A DNA stretch of 64,000 nucleotides from Alkalibacter mobilis (GTDB taxonomy: Bacteria > Bacillota > Clostridia > Eubacteriales > Alkalibacteraceae): assembly GCF_015594845.1 (NCBI RefSeq), contig NZ_JADNRK010000002.1, positions 1 through 64,000 of the forward strand, given 5' to 3'. The notes beneath the pieces are model-generated. The model saw only the letters and a program-made list of their open reading frames with translations, had not been told where the DNA came from and searched no databases. Below, piece by piece: positions 54,705-62,794 of this stretch (positions are counted from its first letter, which is position 1; every line of letters starts with the position of its first letter). Made by a program: the position numbers and the translations under genes.

Positions 54705-54737
54705 CAAAGTTAAAACCGCCGGTCCAAGTACCGGCGG
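54705..54737 (-). terminator. Terminator of the pilus operon
   Basis: CCGCCGGT (54716-54723) and ACCGGCGG (54730-54737), followed on the minus strand by TTTTAACTTT. It closes the pilM-N-O end. Confidence 0.85.
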
Positions 54738-54759
54738 CATTGGTGCTTATTATTCAAGA

Positions 54760-55443
54760 TCATTCTTGTTCGACATCTGTATCAGTTCCTTCAGTTTCAT
54801 CAACAGCTGGTTGAGCTCCTAAAGTGAAAGGATCGTTTCTTCCGAATGTCTTGCCCTGAAGAAAATCGTATTCCTCAGCTTCAGAATAGCTTTCTCCATC
54901 TTCAAGGAAAGCGTAGGATTTCAATTTGACTGCTGCTCTGATCCCGTCATCGGTGGCTTCATATGTTATGGCTTCCACAGACAATTTTCTTTCATTTTCA
55001 TACACAAGCCCAATAAATTTATCAAGGTCTGAATAAGTGCCAATCATGTTTGCCTGAATTCCTATTTCATTCATTGCAACTCCTTCAAATCCGGCATCGT
55101 CACCTTTGGCAGGAACTCCAAAGTCGAATGAATCCAGTGCTACGGCCGAATTCTGGACTAAAGCCAGCATATCCAGATACAACAAGGGCAGATCAGCACC
55201 TCTCGGCACTACAAGATCCAGCTGAGCAGATTTCTCATCAACTTCCCTTTCCTGATTTTCAAGGTTGTTTCCTGCAGCAAGAATTTGAAGTTCTTCAAGA
55301 ACTGCTTGCCTTTGTGCCAGGAAGTCCTTGTTTGCCTTGTACTCGTCATACTTTGGCAAAACCAGATAATTTATGTACAGAGCCCCTACGGCTACAATTA
55401 CCAGCAGGGTAACCAATATGCGTTCTCTTCTGTTCATGCTCAT
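54760..55443 (-). CDS. pilO: PilO-like pilus alignment protein
   Basis: 227 residues. One membrane helix (about 9-27), a coiled coil (YDEYKANKDFLAQRQAVLEELQIL), then a ferredoxin-like domain (IGTYSDLDKFIGLVYENERKLSVEAITYE), and an acidic tail. PilO pairs with PilN at the inner side of the type IV pilus machine. Its ATG overlaps the pilN stop by four bases (ATGA). Followed by a strong terminator: last gene of the pilus unit, with no pilP or pilQ. Confidence 0.88.
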   Translation of the reverse strand: MSMNRRERILVTLLVIVAVGALYINYLVLPKYDEYKANKDFLAQRQAVLEELQILAAGNNLENQEREVDEKSAQLDLVVPRGADLPLLYLDMLALVQNSAVALDSFDFGVPAKGDDAGFEGVAMNEIGIQANMIGTYSDLDKFIGLVYENERKLSVEAITYEATDDGIRAAVKLKSYAFLEDGESYSEAEEYDFLQGKTFGRNDPFTLGAQPAVDETEGTDTDVEQE

Positions 55444-55973
55444 TGCTGGTCACCTCCGTTGTAGGTAAATGCAATATCAAAAGCCAGAGTCTCATCTACG
55501 TTGACCGAATTTATCCAAACATTTTCCACGCCCTGGATTTGGGCAAGTTTGGCAGCCAGTTGCGCCACTTCATCTCTGCTTCCGGCAGTTCCGTTCAAGT
55601 GCATCTGTCCGCCTTCAGCCTCCTGACGGGTAAATTTGATGGTATCCGGCAATGTGGCTTCTACACTGCCTAAAAGATCGAAGAAATTGGTTTTTCCTTC
55701 ATCCATGGTAGATACAACGCCTTCCCTGTGGGAAAGTTCTGCTTTCTTTTTATCAAGCAGGGTTTTTCTTGCCTGAACGTCAGCCAGTGCGGTAATTTCT
55801 GATTCCACCTGCTTTATATCGTTTGTCACCTGCATGTTCAAGTAATACATTCCGCCGTAAATAACCAGAAGCACTGCGAGAAAACCCAAGACCTTCAATA
55901 TGAACATCGCTCGCTTTTGCTTGTTGTCCTTTTGCTGGTAGAGTTCGTCCGGTAGTAAGTTAATATCTCTCAT
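55440..55973 (-). CDS. pilN: PilN-like pilus assembly protein
   Basis: 177 residues. The N-terminal INLLPDELYQQKDNK is the conserved PilN motif that binds PilM. One membrane helix follows (about 24-46), then a coiled coil and a small beta-rich domain. Two bases separate it from pilM. Monotopic inner-membrane component. Confidence 0.9.
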   Translation of the reverse strand: MRDINLLPDELYQQKDNKQKRAMFILKVLGFLAVLLVIYGGMYYLNMQVTNDIKQVESEITALADVQARKTLLDKKKAELSHREGVVSTMDEGKTNFFDLLGSVEATLPDTIKFTRQEAEGGQMHLNGTAGSRDEVAQLAAKLAQIQGVENVWINSVNVDETLAFDIAFTYNGGDQQ

Positions 55974-55975
55974 GG

Positions 55976-57064
55976 CTATACCCTCCTTATGACTGCGCCT
56001 ATGCTGTCAGCCAATAATGCGACATGGGATGGATTCCTGAGATTCTTGAATGTGACATTGTCCAAATCAAGGACCAATTCAACAGGAATGTTCACATATC
56101 TATGGATGTAGTCCGTAAATCCCGGGATGAGAGATCCTCCACCCACCAGATAGATCCTATCAAGCTTTTTCTGTTTTGACATGGAAATGAAAAATTCTAT
56201 TATCTGGGATATTTCCATGGTGATGTCGTGGAAAACATTTGATATCTCATCGTAAAGTATGGATTCCACTTCATTCATGGAATTCTTTTTCAAAAATTCG
56301 AAATCGTTTGTATGCTTCCACTTCTCAGCTTCATCAAAAGGCAGATCAAGGGTTTCCGAAATGATATTGGTGATATCAAATCCTCCCTTGTGGAGAGTCC
56401 TGTGGAGAAACAATTTCTTGTCCTCAAGTATGGTGATGCCTGTCTTTTGATGTCCGAAATCGATAATGGCAATGTCTCCGCAATCCTCGCCAGCATCATT
56501 TTTGGGGCTGATGTTCGGATTATTGCCTGTAAACAGTTTGATCTCGGCATTTGACTGCACGTCAACCACTGAAATCTTGCCGCCGTGCTTGTTGAAAAAA
56601 TCAAGATAATCGTTTACTATCTTCTTGTTTACGGCGACTCCTTGAAGCTGGTTCATCTTTACTTCTTTTCCGTCTTCGCTGATCCTGTCGTATTCGTCGA
56701 TTATGCTGGCATCCACAACGAAGTGGTCCAGGCTTTCAGGCAACAATACGGACATTTCATACTTGACGGCTTCTTTTAATTCCTTGGTTCCCATTTTGGG
56801 CATTTCAAAGGTTCGTAGTACAACTTCGCTGGAAGCAAGCAATAACCGGTTCTCGTTGCCCTTCATCCTTTTCAGGTGAGTAGACAGCATATTGACGACT
56901 GAATTGACGTCATTGAGCTTGCCGTCCTTGATGGCTCCCTGCGGAGTCCCGATGATTTCGTAGTCTTCCACATGAATACTTTTGTCCTTTACGGTAGCAT
57001 ACAGCACTTTCGTGCTCTTGCTGCCAAAGTCAAAAACCGTGATGTTGTTTTTATTGCCAAACAT
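55976..57064 (-). CDS. pilM: PilM, actin-like pilus ATP-binding protein
   Basis: 362 residues. FtsA/actin fold: phosphate-1 loop TVFDFGSKSTKVLYA at the N-terminus, DIAIIDFGHQKTGITIL in the middle, and YLVGGGSLIPGFTDYIHR. Cytoplasmic ring protein that holds PilN. GGGGGG lies six bases before ATG 57064 (MFGNKNN); two earlier in-frame starts lie within or before this site. Confidence 0.92.
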   Translation of the reverse strand: MFGNKNNITVFDFGSKSTKVLYATVKDKSIHVEDYEIIGTPQGAIKDGKLNDVNSVVNMLSTHLKRMKGNENRLLLASSEVVLRTFEMPKMGTKELKEAVKYEMSVLLPESLDHFVVDASIIDEYDRISEDGKEVKMNQLQGVAVNKKIVNDYLDFFNKHGGKISVVDVQSNAEIKLFTGNNPNISPKNDAGEDCGDIAIIDFGHQKTGITILEDKKLFLHRTLHKGGFDITNIISETLDLPFDEAEKWKHTNDFEFLKKNSMNEVESILYDEISNVFHDITMEISQIIEFFISMSKQKKLDRIYLVGGGSLIPGFTDYIHRYVNIPVELVLDLDNVTFKNLRNPSHVALLADSIGAVIRRV

Positions 57065-57088
57065 GTGCATCCCCCCTGCCACGCTTAT

Positions 57089-58168
57089 TTATCCGACCTC
57101 TGTCAATTTCGATATACTGTAAATATAATTTCCGAAGTCCACGGATCCAAAATCAAATTCTAAATAATCCCTTAAACTTTCCAGATTATTGTAATCGTAA
57201 TTGATTTCGAGATCGAGATGTTCTTCCATATGGGTTCCCATAAGTCCGACTGCACCGTTAATTGCGGTATTTGCCAGATCTACCATATCTGCATTGAAAA
57301 CCATCAATACGCCGTCAAGCTTCAGATTGTCGATCCGGACACGATTGCATCCGTCAATGATCAACACACCATTGAATGTCGCATTGGTTATTTTCAGGTC
57401 GTCGATGGAATCAAAATAGAAAACATCACAACCCTTGTCGAAATAATTTTGGTCGAATATTGAAAAAGACATATTTTCTGTTACTTCTATTTTATCACCA
57501 AATTCAGAAATTAGTAAATTTTTATATTGATAAATTGAATTTACTAGAAATTTGGGTGTAACATCCCTTGAAACAGGATATTGACTTATGAAACTTTTTC
57601 CTATGCCTTCCTCTGTATATATATTTCCATTAACGTTAAGTTTTAAACTATTTGGGTCCCTAATATTTTTAATTTTTAAATTTCCATTTACAGCTACGCC
57701 TTCAGACTGCATCTGATCTCTTATTTTGGAGATGTCTCCGATCAACAATTCCGAATCGGAGTAGAGTGTGTACTTCAGGAGATTTGCGAAATTATTTTCG
57801 GGGACCTGCCTGTAGATGCGTCCCTCATAACTTCTCTCGATATTTGAATCTTTTACCTTGATCAATATTTTTTTTGTATCAGCTCCATCATCGAAGGTGG
57901 TTACACTGTAATAGCCTATGCCTTCGACATGGACCCAGTCTGTTTGAAGATTTTCACTCCAATCGTCTTTTGCATTCAAATAAGCTTCCGTTTTTCCGGC
58001 TTCAGCAAGTTTTTCCAGCTGAATGTGATCTCTGTAGTTCAAAATGGATTTGTGTTGCATCATGGACAGTGGCATCAAGGATATTACAAGCACTTCCAAC
58101 AGTAAAATTATTATCAAAGTTAAAATCAGTATCCCGCCGTCTTTTTCCTTTAAACCAAACTTAATCAA
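57089..58168 (-). CDS. PilX-like pilus assembly protein with predicted beta-solenoid
   Basis: 359 residues from TTG 58168. An N-terminal helix after EKDGGILILTLIIILLLEVLVISLMPLSM is typical of PilX/minor-pilin N-termini, with Glu replaced by DGG at the normal GFTLIE point, so it may not be cut by PilD. Residues about 200-330 are rich in regular N/I/D repeats (LKITNATFNGVLIIDGCNRVRIDNLKLDGVLMVFNADMVDLANTAINGAVG), as in a right-handed beta-helix. It overlaps the upstream pilin stop by eight bases. Possible tip adhesin or assembly factor. Confidence 0.7.
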   Translation of the reverse strand: MIKFGLKEKDGGILILTLIIILLLEVLVISLMPLSMMQHKSILNYRDHIQLEKLAEAGKTEAYLNAKDDWSENLQTDWVHVEGIGYYSVTTFDDGADTKKILIKVKDSNIERSYEGRIYRQVPENNFANLLKYTLYSDSELLIGDISKIRDQMQSEGVAVNGNLKIKNIRDPNSLKLNVNGNIYTEEGIGKSFISQYPVSRDVTPKFLVNSIYQYKNLLISEFGDKIEVTENMSFSIFDQNYFDKGCDVFYFDSIDDLKITNATFNGVLIIDGCNRVRIDNLKLDGVLMVFNADMVDLANTAINGAVGLMGTHMEEHLDLEINYDYNNLESLRDYLEFDFGSVDFGNYIYSISKLTEVG

Positions 58169-58649
58169 TTGTGTACACCGGACAATCCAATGAAAGAAAT
58201 TTCTCTTGCGAAAAAGTCCTGCCGTTGAAGGTACTCTCAAGAAAAACCCGGATCCTGCCGTCAGGCAAACTTGTGATTTCAAAGTTCGAAAGGCTGTCTG
58301 CAAACTGAGAAGTCCCTCCGATACCTATGCTTCCAAGAGTTTCAGAGGTCTTGTACTTGTACACCATGTCCCCGGATAAAGCATAGTTATTGAAATAAGC
58401 ATTAGATTCCATGTCCCTGAAATAAACTATATCGTTATAGACATAAACAAGGTCAGTATCTTTGATTTGCTTTTCAAGGACTGTCATCGGGTATCTGACC
58501 AAGTTTTCCGCCTCGATTTTACTGGTTATGGTCTCCAGCGAAAAAAACTGGGTCTTGATCATCGAACCTCCAACGCCAATGGCCATTACGACCAAACCCA
58601 GGCTTATTACCAGCTCTATGAGGGTGTAGCCCGCCTTTGAGTTATTCAA
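58161..58649 (-). CDS. Minor type IV pilin, PilW-like
   Basis: 162 residues from TTG 58649, which overlaps the previous gene's stop by eight bases. Class III signal KAG|YTLIELVISLGLVVM with Glu at +5 of the mature protein marks a PilD substrate. The globular part is beta-rich (LPDGRIRVFLESTFNGRTFSQEKFLSLDC). AAGGG is about seven bases upstream. Probably one of the tip pilins. Confidence 0.85.
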   Translation of the reverse strand: MNNSKAGYTLIELVISLGLVVMAIGVGGSMIKTQFFSLETITSKIEAENLVRYPMTVLEKQIKDTDLVYVYNDIVYFRDMESNAYFNNYALSGDMVYKYKTSETLGSIGIGGTSQFADSLSNFEITSLPDGRIRVFLESTFNGRTFSQEKFLSLDCPVYTID

Positions 58650-59022
58650 GATAAACCCTTGTATAAAGTCGGTCTTGTTCGTTGTAATCCTTTACCCGAT
58701 AAGAAACATATATATCATATGCTCCCGGGTTTGCTGGTTTGGAAAAGATTTCGGCTTTGATTTCATTGCTGCTGTACTTCACATTTAAATATTCCATTGC
58801 CTCATCCGTCATCTCTGTAGATGCTTTATTTTTTATCTCATCCTTTATGGCCGCCATTGTTTCTTCACTTTGATGAATAAGAGCATAGCGATCCGTAGAT
58901 GTTTTCAAAGTTCCCAAAGTCAGATTCAGGGCCGAGATGAAAACTACGGAAATCATGCCAATAATAAATAAAGATATGATGATTTCGATATACGTGGATC
59001 CAATACGTGATTTAAGATTCAT
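58642..59022 (-). CDS. Minor type IV pilin, PilV/PulJ-like
   Basis: 126 residues. Divergent class III signal SRIG|STYIEIIISLFIIGM: Gly at -1 and Glu at +5 kept, Phe at +1 replaced by Ser. Small beta-rich globular part (YDIYVSYRVKDYNEQDRLYTRVYLE). AAGGG sets ATG 59022; the track start at a GTG abuts the ribosome site. Three bases after the previous stop. Confidence 0.82.
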   Translation of the reverse strand: MNLKSRIGSTYIEIIISLFIIGMISVVFISALNLTLGTLKTSTDRYALIHQSEETMAAIKDEIKNKASTEMTDEAMEYLNVKYSSNEIKAEIFSKPANPGAYDIYVSYRVKDYNEQDRLYTRVYLE

Positions 59023-59024
59023 TA

Positions 59025-59477
59025 TCACCCTTCTTTCAGATAGATTCTCCCTGAGCCTATCTGTACCACGATGGTCTGTTTATCCCCTCCCTTGCTTGAA
59101 AATATTATCTGACCACCTTTGTTTACAGTTCCCACAGGATTGAATATTAGTGCGGAACCGGAATAGGTATTGGTGGTTACAGTCATGCCATGTTCAAAGT
59201 TTATCTTTTGGGTTTTTATTCCTTCGGGATCGAAGGTTTGAATATAGATGTAGTTTTTGAAAATGTAGATTTGCCTTTTTCGTCCGTCAAGGATGGCAGA
59301 TTGTTTTTCTTCCTTGAAGGTTTGATAAACAGTTTTTACCTGGGTTTCAAAGTTGTACTTGTCCCTGATAGATGCAACTGCTTTTGAATTTATTGATCCA
59401 ATGGAGATTAAAATTGCCAGAAGAGATATCGTAACGATCAGTTCAACCAAGGTAAAACCCCTTTTCCCCCGGTTCAA
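59025..59477 (-). CDS. Minor type IV pilin, GspH-like
   Basis: 150 residues from TTG 59477. Class III signal KRG|FTLVELIVTISLLAILISIG. TTG overlaps the pilD stop by four bases, with GGGG eight bases upstream; the open frame further upstream is only pilD read out of frame. The mature part is beta-rich with a GspH-like SGSALIFNPVGTVNKGGQIIFSS segment. Probable minor pilin. Confidence 0.85.
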   Translation of the reverse strand: MNRGKRGFTLVELIVTISLLAILISIGSINSKAVASIRDKYNFETQVKTVYQTFKEEKQSAILDGRKRQIYIFKNYIYIQTFDPEGIKTQKINFEHGMTVTTNTYSGSALIFNPVGTVNKGGQIIFSSKGGDKQTIVVQIGSGRIYLKEG

Positions 59478-60232
59478 ACAAGCATCCCCATGTACCATCC
59501 GATTATTCCAGCTCCAAAGTAAAAGGCTGTGACTGCTCCCAGAGCAATCCATGGACCGAACGGTATGGCGTCTTTTCTGCCTTTGATCTTTGTCACAAGC
59601 AGGAGTACGCCAAAAACACCTCCGTAAATAAAAGACAAAAATACAGTGAGTATTGAATTCCAGAATCCCAGATAAAGGCCAAGGGCAAACATCAATTTGA
59701 CATCTCCCATTCCCATACCGGATCCTCCGGTAAGAAGAACAATAAGAAATAGAGGTGCAAATCCAATCAATGCTCCGAATATTGCATCCTTCCATGGAAT
59801 GTATGATATGAAAAGGTTCGTTGCTACAAAAAATACGATAAGAAAAATATTCAGTTCATCGGGTATTATCTGATGATCCATGTCTATGAATGTCATGGCT
59901 ATCAAAACAGCCATAAACCCAAAGGCTACAATAATGTACCAGTCAAGACCAAATTTTATGTACGTAAAAAGAAACACAATGCCCGTTAGAAGCTCTACAA
60001 GGGCATATCTTGGGGAAATATTCGTACTGCAATGTCTACACCTGCCTTTAAGGAAAAGCCAGCTAAAAATCGGAACAAGGTCTAAAGGCTTAAGCCTGGT
60101 GCCACAGGAAGGACAATGAGACGGTGGCTGTGCTATGGACTCCCCTTCGGGAATACGGTATATTACAACGTTTAGAAAACTGCCTATGGTTAGGCCAAGA
60201 AGAAAAAATACGAATTTAAAGTATAAGTCCAT
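59474..60232 (-). CDS. pilD: Type IV prepilin peptidase / methyltransferase
   Basis: 252 residues with about seven or eight membrane helices; cuts prepilin leaders and N-methylates the new end. N-terminal domain with zinc Cys pairs Cys40/43 and Cys65/68 (CPSC, CRHC). Aspartyl protease residues: Asp117/119 in FIDMDHQIIPD and Asp177 in GMGDVKLM. It serves the pilins encoded around it. GAAAGGA precedes ATG 60232. Confidence 0.95.
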   Translation of the reverse strand: MDLYFKFVFFLLGLTIGSFLNVVIYRIPEGESIAQPPSHCPSCGTRLKPLDLVPIFSWLFLKGRCRHCSTNISPRYALVELLTGIVFLFTYIKFGLDWYIIVAFGFMAVLIAMTFIDMDHQIIPDELNIFLIVFFVATNLFISYIPWKDAIFGALIGFAPLFLIVLLTGGSGMGMGDVKLMFALGLYLGFWNSILTVFLSFIYGGVFGVLLLVTKIKGRKDAIPFGPWIALGAVTAFYFGAGIIGWYMGMLV

Positions 60233-60250
60233 TTGACGTGTCCTTTCTTG

Positions 60251-60320
60251 TTAAAGTTCAAAGTATCAAGTTGAAAGTGGAAAGTATAAAGTGAAAAACA
60301 TAAAGTTTAAAGCAGAAAAT
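60251..60320 (+). repeat. Ten-unit 7-bp-period array
   Basis: Ten consecutive heptamers with consensus NNAAAGT in unbroken register: TTAAAGT, TCAAAGT, ATCAAGT, TGAAAGT, GGAAAGT, ATAAAGT, GAAAAAC, ATAAAGT, TTAAAGC, AGAAAAT. Lies upstream of pilD, between it and the DUF5658 gene. Confidence 0.8.
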
Positions 60321-60399
60321 CGAATGCTTAATATTATAATATACCGTAAATCAAAAAAATCCTTTTTAAAAAAGGAAAAAATATCCTCGCAAGCACTGC

Positions 60400-60702
60400 T
60401 TATACGATGAAAATTCGAAAATAAACCATCAGCAAAAAATAGCCGATAAAGGGCAACCAGACGAATCTTATCAATTTATCGCCAATTCGATTACGCATGA
60501 GCCACACCAGTATCAATAACAGTGGAACCAGTACAAGCTTGACCAGTGGAAATTCATAAGTCCCTATCAACGGCGAAAGGATCGGATTGGCTTCCTTGTA
60601 GCCCTTGTCAAGAGCGTCCAGGGTAAGAAAATAGTCGGTCTTGTTAAAAGCAGCGATGCCAACAAGCAGCAGCCAAAGAAGCCTTTCCTGATTTCTCGTC
60701 AT
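60400..60702 (-). CDS. DUF5658-type membrane protein
   Basis: 100 residues, three hydrophobic helices. The NKTDYFLTLDALDKGYKEANPILSPLIG segment is characteristic of the DUF5658 family of small membrane proteins of unknown function. It lies inside the pilus locus on the same strand, between a pilin and pilD. AAAGGTG precedes ATG 60702 (MTRNQERL) by about ten bases; a GTG at 60711 abuts the site. Confidence 0.8.
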   Translation of the reverse strand: MTRNQERLLWLLLVGIAAFNKTDYFLTLDALDKGYKEANPILSPLIGTYEFPLVKLVLVPLLLILVWLMRNRIGDKLIRFVWLPFIGYFLLMVYFRIFIV

Positions 60703-60735
60703 GAGAAACACACCTTTCTAGACTTTCACCCGGAT

Positions 60736-61056
60736 TTACGGTTCCACGTAACTAAACTCGTGATCCACCCCATCATATTCATAACTTCCTCCGGTTGGAG
60801 AAACGGGTATGGAGTCGATATAATCTGAAACCAGATCTGTTGCCTGATCAGGCCAGTTGCCGGTCTCGACTCTGTAGACTCTTGTTGCACTGTTAAGGTA
60901 GGATACGTTTGAAATGTCTACCCTGTCTTTAGATTTTTGCAGGATGTTTGATGCGTAAATGGATGCCATTGCAGCCAGCAAGGATAGTATGGCTAAAATT
61001 ACTACTAATTCTATCAATGTGAAACCTTTTTTTTTGACTATCGATTTTTGATGCAT
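60736..61056 (-). CDS. Type IV pilin (second)
   Basis: 106 residues. Leader MHQKSIVKKKG, then FTLIELVVILAILSLLAAMASI: class III signal with Glu at +5. The globular part is short and ends with a beta strand pair (GGSYEYDGVDHEFSYVEP), like minor pilins/pseudopilins. GGAGG precedes the ATG. Downstream of the major-pilin terminator, so expressed at a lower level. Confidence 0.88.
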   Translation of the reverse strand: MHQKSIVKKKGFTLIELVVILAILSLLAAMASIYASNILQKSKDRVDISNVSYLNSATRVYRVETGNWPDQATDLVSDYIDSIPVSPTGGSYEYDGVDHEFSYVEP

Positions 61057-61081
61057 AAGTATCCTCCAAATGAATTTAAAA

Positions 61082-61105
61082 AAACTGCAAGTTAACTTGC
61101 AGTTT
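61082..61105 (-). terminator. 24-bp palindromic terminator of the major pilin
   Basis: AAACTGCAAGTT and its exact complement; on the minus strand it is followed by TTTTTTT into TAAATTC. Attenuates transcription after the first pilin gene. Confidence 0.85.
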
Positions 61106-61134
61106 CAAATAAACCAAGTGCTACTTATTTTTTG

Positions 61135-61473
61135 TCATTCGATAGTAACAACACCTGTAGCACCGTCAATAACAAAGCCTAATCCATTGTAGGTATCCGA
61201 TTGAATTGTTGGCGCAACATCTAAATATTTACCCGTAACTAATGCATCGACATCAGCGGGGTATGAACCTACTTCAGCATAGTGCAACTGAGCAGCACTC
61301 GCAATAACCCTAAGATTTGCTTCGTCGGTTTTGACTTTAGAATTTTCTAGTGTAGTTGCAAACCTCGGTATTGCCAACAGCGCCAAAATAGCCAAAATGG
61401 CAATAACAACAATCAATTCAATAAGCGTAAAACCTTTTCTGTTCTTTTTAAGTTTCTTTCTTAGTTCCAACAT
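61135..61473 (-). CDS. pilA: Major type IV pilin candidate
   Basis: 112 residues. Leader MLELRKKLKKNRKG, then FTLIELIVVIAILAILALLAIPRF, with Glu at +5; the conserved Pro at the kink and a helix to about 55, then a small beta domain. First pilin of the locus with its own strong promoter and a terminator after it, the layout of an abundant structural subunit. AGGGGG precedes the ATG. Confidence 0.9.
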   Translation of the reverse strand: MLELRKKLKKNRKGFTLIELIVVIAILAILALLAIPRFATTLENSKVKTDEANLRVIASAAQLHYAEVGSYPADVDALVTGKYLDVAPTIQSDTYNGLGFVIDGATGVVTIE

Positions 61474-61515
61474 CTTTACATCCCCCTCATTAATTTTATT
61501 TTATTAATCATGAAT

Positions 61516-61544
61516 ATTATATATCCATTTTTTAATAACTTCAA
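61516..61544 (-). promoter_or_regulatory. Promoter of the major pilin gene
   Basis: Minus strand TTGAAG (61544-61539), 17 bases, TATAAT (61521-61516). Confidence 0.8.
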
Positions 61545-61564
61545 TCACAAAATTGTAATTTTTT

Positions 61565-62779
61565 TTATGATATTATATTATACAGGTCAAACATTGGTAG
61601 AAGCATGGATATCAGTATGAACGCCACAACAAAACCCAAAACCACTATTATGAGCGGTTCAATGATTGTGGTAAGCTGGCTTATTGCTGTGTTCACCTCT
61701 GTCTCGTAGAAGTCTGAAACCTTGTCCAATACGTAATCAAGAGTACCCGAACTCTCCCCTACATCTATCATTTGATAGACAAGCGGAGGGAAAGCACCGT
61801 TTTGCTCCATGGTCATTCCTATGCCGTAGCCTTTTCTTATCCCGTCCTTTACGTCTTCAAGTCTGGTTTTTAAATAATCGTTTCCCACTACTTTCTGGAC
61901 TATCTCTACAGCCTGGATGATGTCTACACCTGAATTGATCATAACAGCAAGGTTGCTGGCAAATCTGCTCATGGCTACTTTGGTATTAAGATCTCCAAAG
62001 ACGGGCATATTAAGCTTTATCCTGTCTACCCTCAATCTTCCTTCCGGCGTTTCCTTGTATTTTTTATAAAGGTAAATCGCAACCCCTATTACCAAAATAT
62101 AGATGTACCAGAAACTCTTGAGTGTTTCACTTATGGATATTAAAATCTTTGTAGGTAGCGGCAGTTGTGCATTAAAGGTTGCAAACATCTGTACAAATGT
62201 AGGCACGACAAATGTCAAAAGCATTACTACTACAGCTACAGCCACAACTGACACCACGATTGGATAAGTGATGGCGCTTTTTACCTTCTGGTTTATCTTG
62301 AATTCTTTTTCAAAATGATCTGCCATTTTGTCCATTACTGCGTCCAGGGTTCCGCTGACCTCGCCGGTTTCCACCATGTTTACCAGCAACGGCGGAAAAA
62401 TCTTGGGTTCTTTTGAAAATGCATAGGAGAGTGCATTACCCTTCTGTACGTCTTCATGTAGTACTTCAACAACAGATTTAAGTCTCTTGTTGGTAGACTG
62501 CTTTTTTAGTATGTCCAAACTGTCTGTAACTGTAATGCCGGCCCTTAATGTAGTGGCAAATTGTCTGCAGAAAAGGGCAAGATCTCTGAGTTTTACTTTT
62601 TTCTCGAAAAAGTCGATGTCCTTGTTCAACTTGGTTCCGCTTCTTTCCTCGCGGATGTCTACGGGTATGTATTTCTTCTCGCGAATGAGGCCTATCACCT
62701 CATTTTTGCTGGCAGCCTCGAATGTACCGTTTATGGTGTTTCCGCTCATGTCCTTGGCTGTATAATTGAATGTGGCCAT
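61565..62779 (-). CDS. pilC: Type IV pilus platform protein PilC
   Basis: 404 residues with two GspF domains, each ending in membrane helices: first AFTTLRAGITVTDSLDILKKQ-like (LALFCRQFATTLRAG) and second MSRFASNLAVMINSGVDIIQAVEIVQ. Inner-membrane platform on which PilB and PilT act. GGGGGGAG precedes the ATG; 15 bases after pilT. Confidence 0.95.
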   Translation of the reverse strand: MATFNYTAKDMSGNTINGTFEAASKNEVIGLIREKKYIPVDIREERSGTKLNKDIDFFEKKVKLRDLALFCRQFATTLRAGITVTDSLDILKKQSTNKRLKSVVEVLHEDVQKGNALSYAFSKEPKIFPPLLVNMVETGEVSGTLDAVMDKMADHFEKEFKINQKVKSAITYPIVVSVVAVAVVVMLLTFVVPTFVQMFATFNAQLPLPTKILISISETLKSFWYIYILVIGVAIYLYKKYKETPEGRLRVDRIKLNMPVFGDLNTKVAMSRFASNLAVMINSGVDIIQAVEIVQKVVGNDYLKTRLEDVKDGIRKGYGIGMTMEQNGAFPPLVYQMIDVGESSGTLDYVLDKVSDFYETEVNTAISQLTTIIEPLIIVVLGFVVAFILISMLLPMFDLYNIIS

Positions 62780-62794
62780 AATGCTCCCCCCTCG

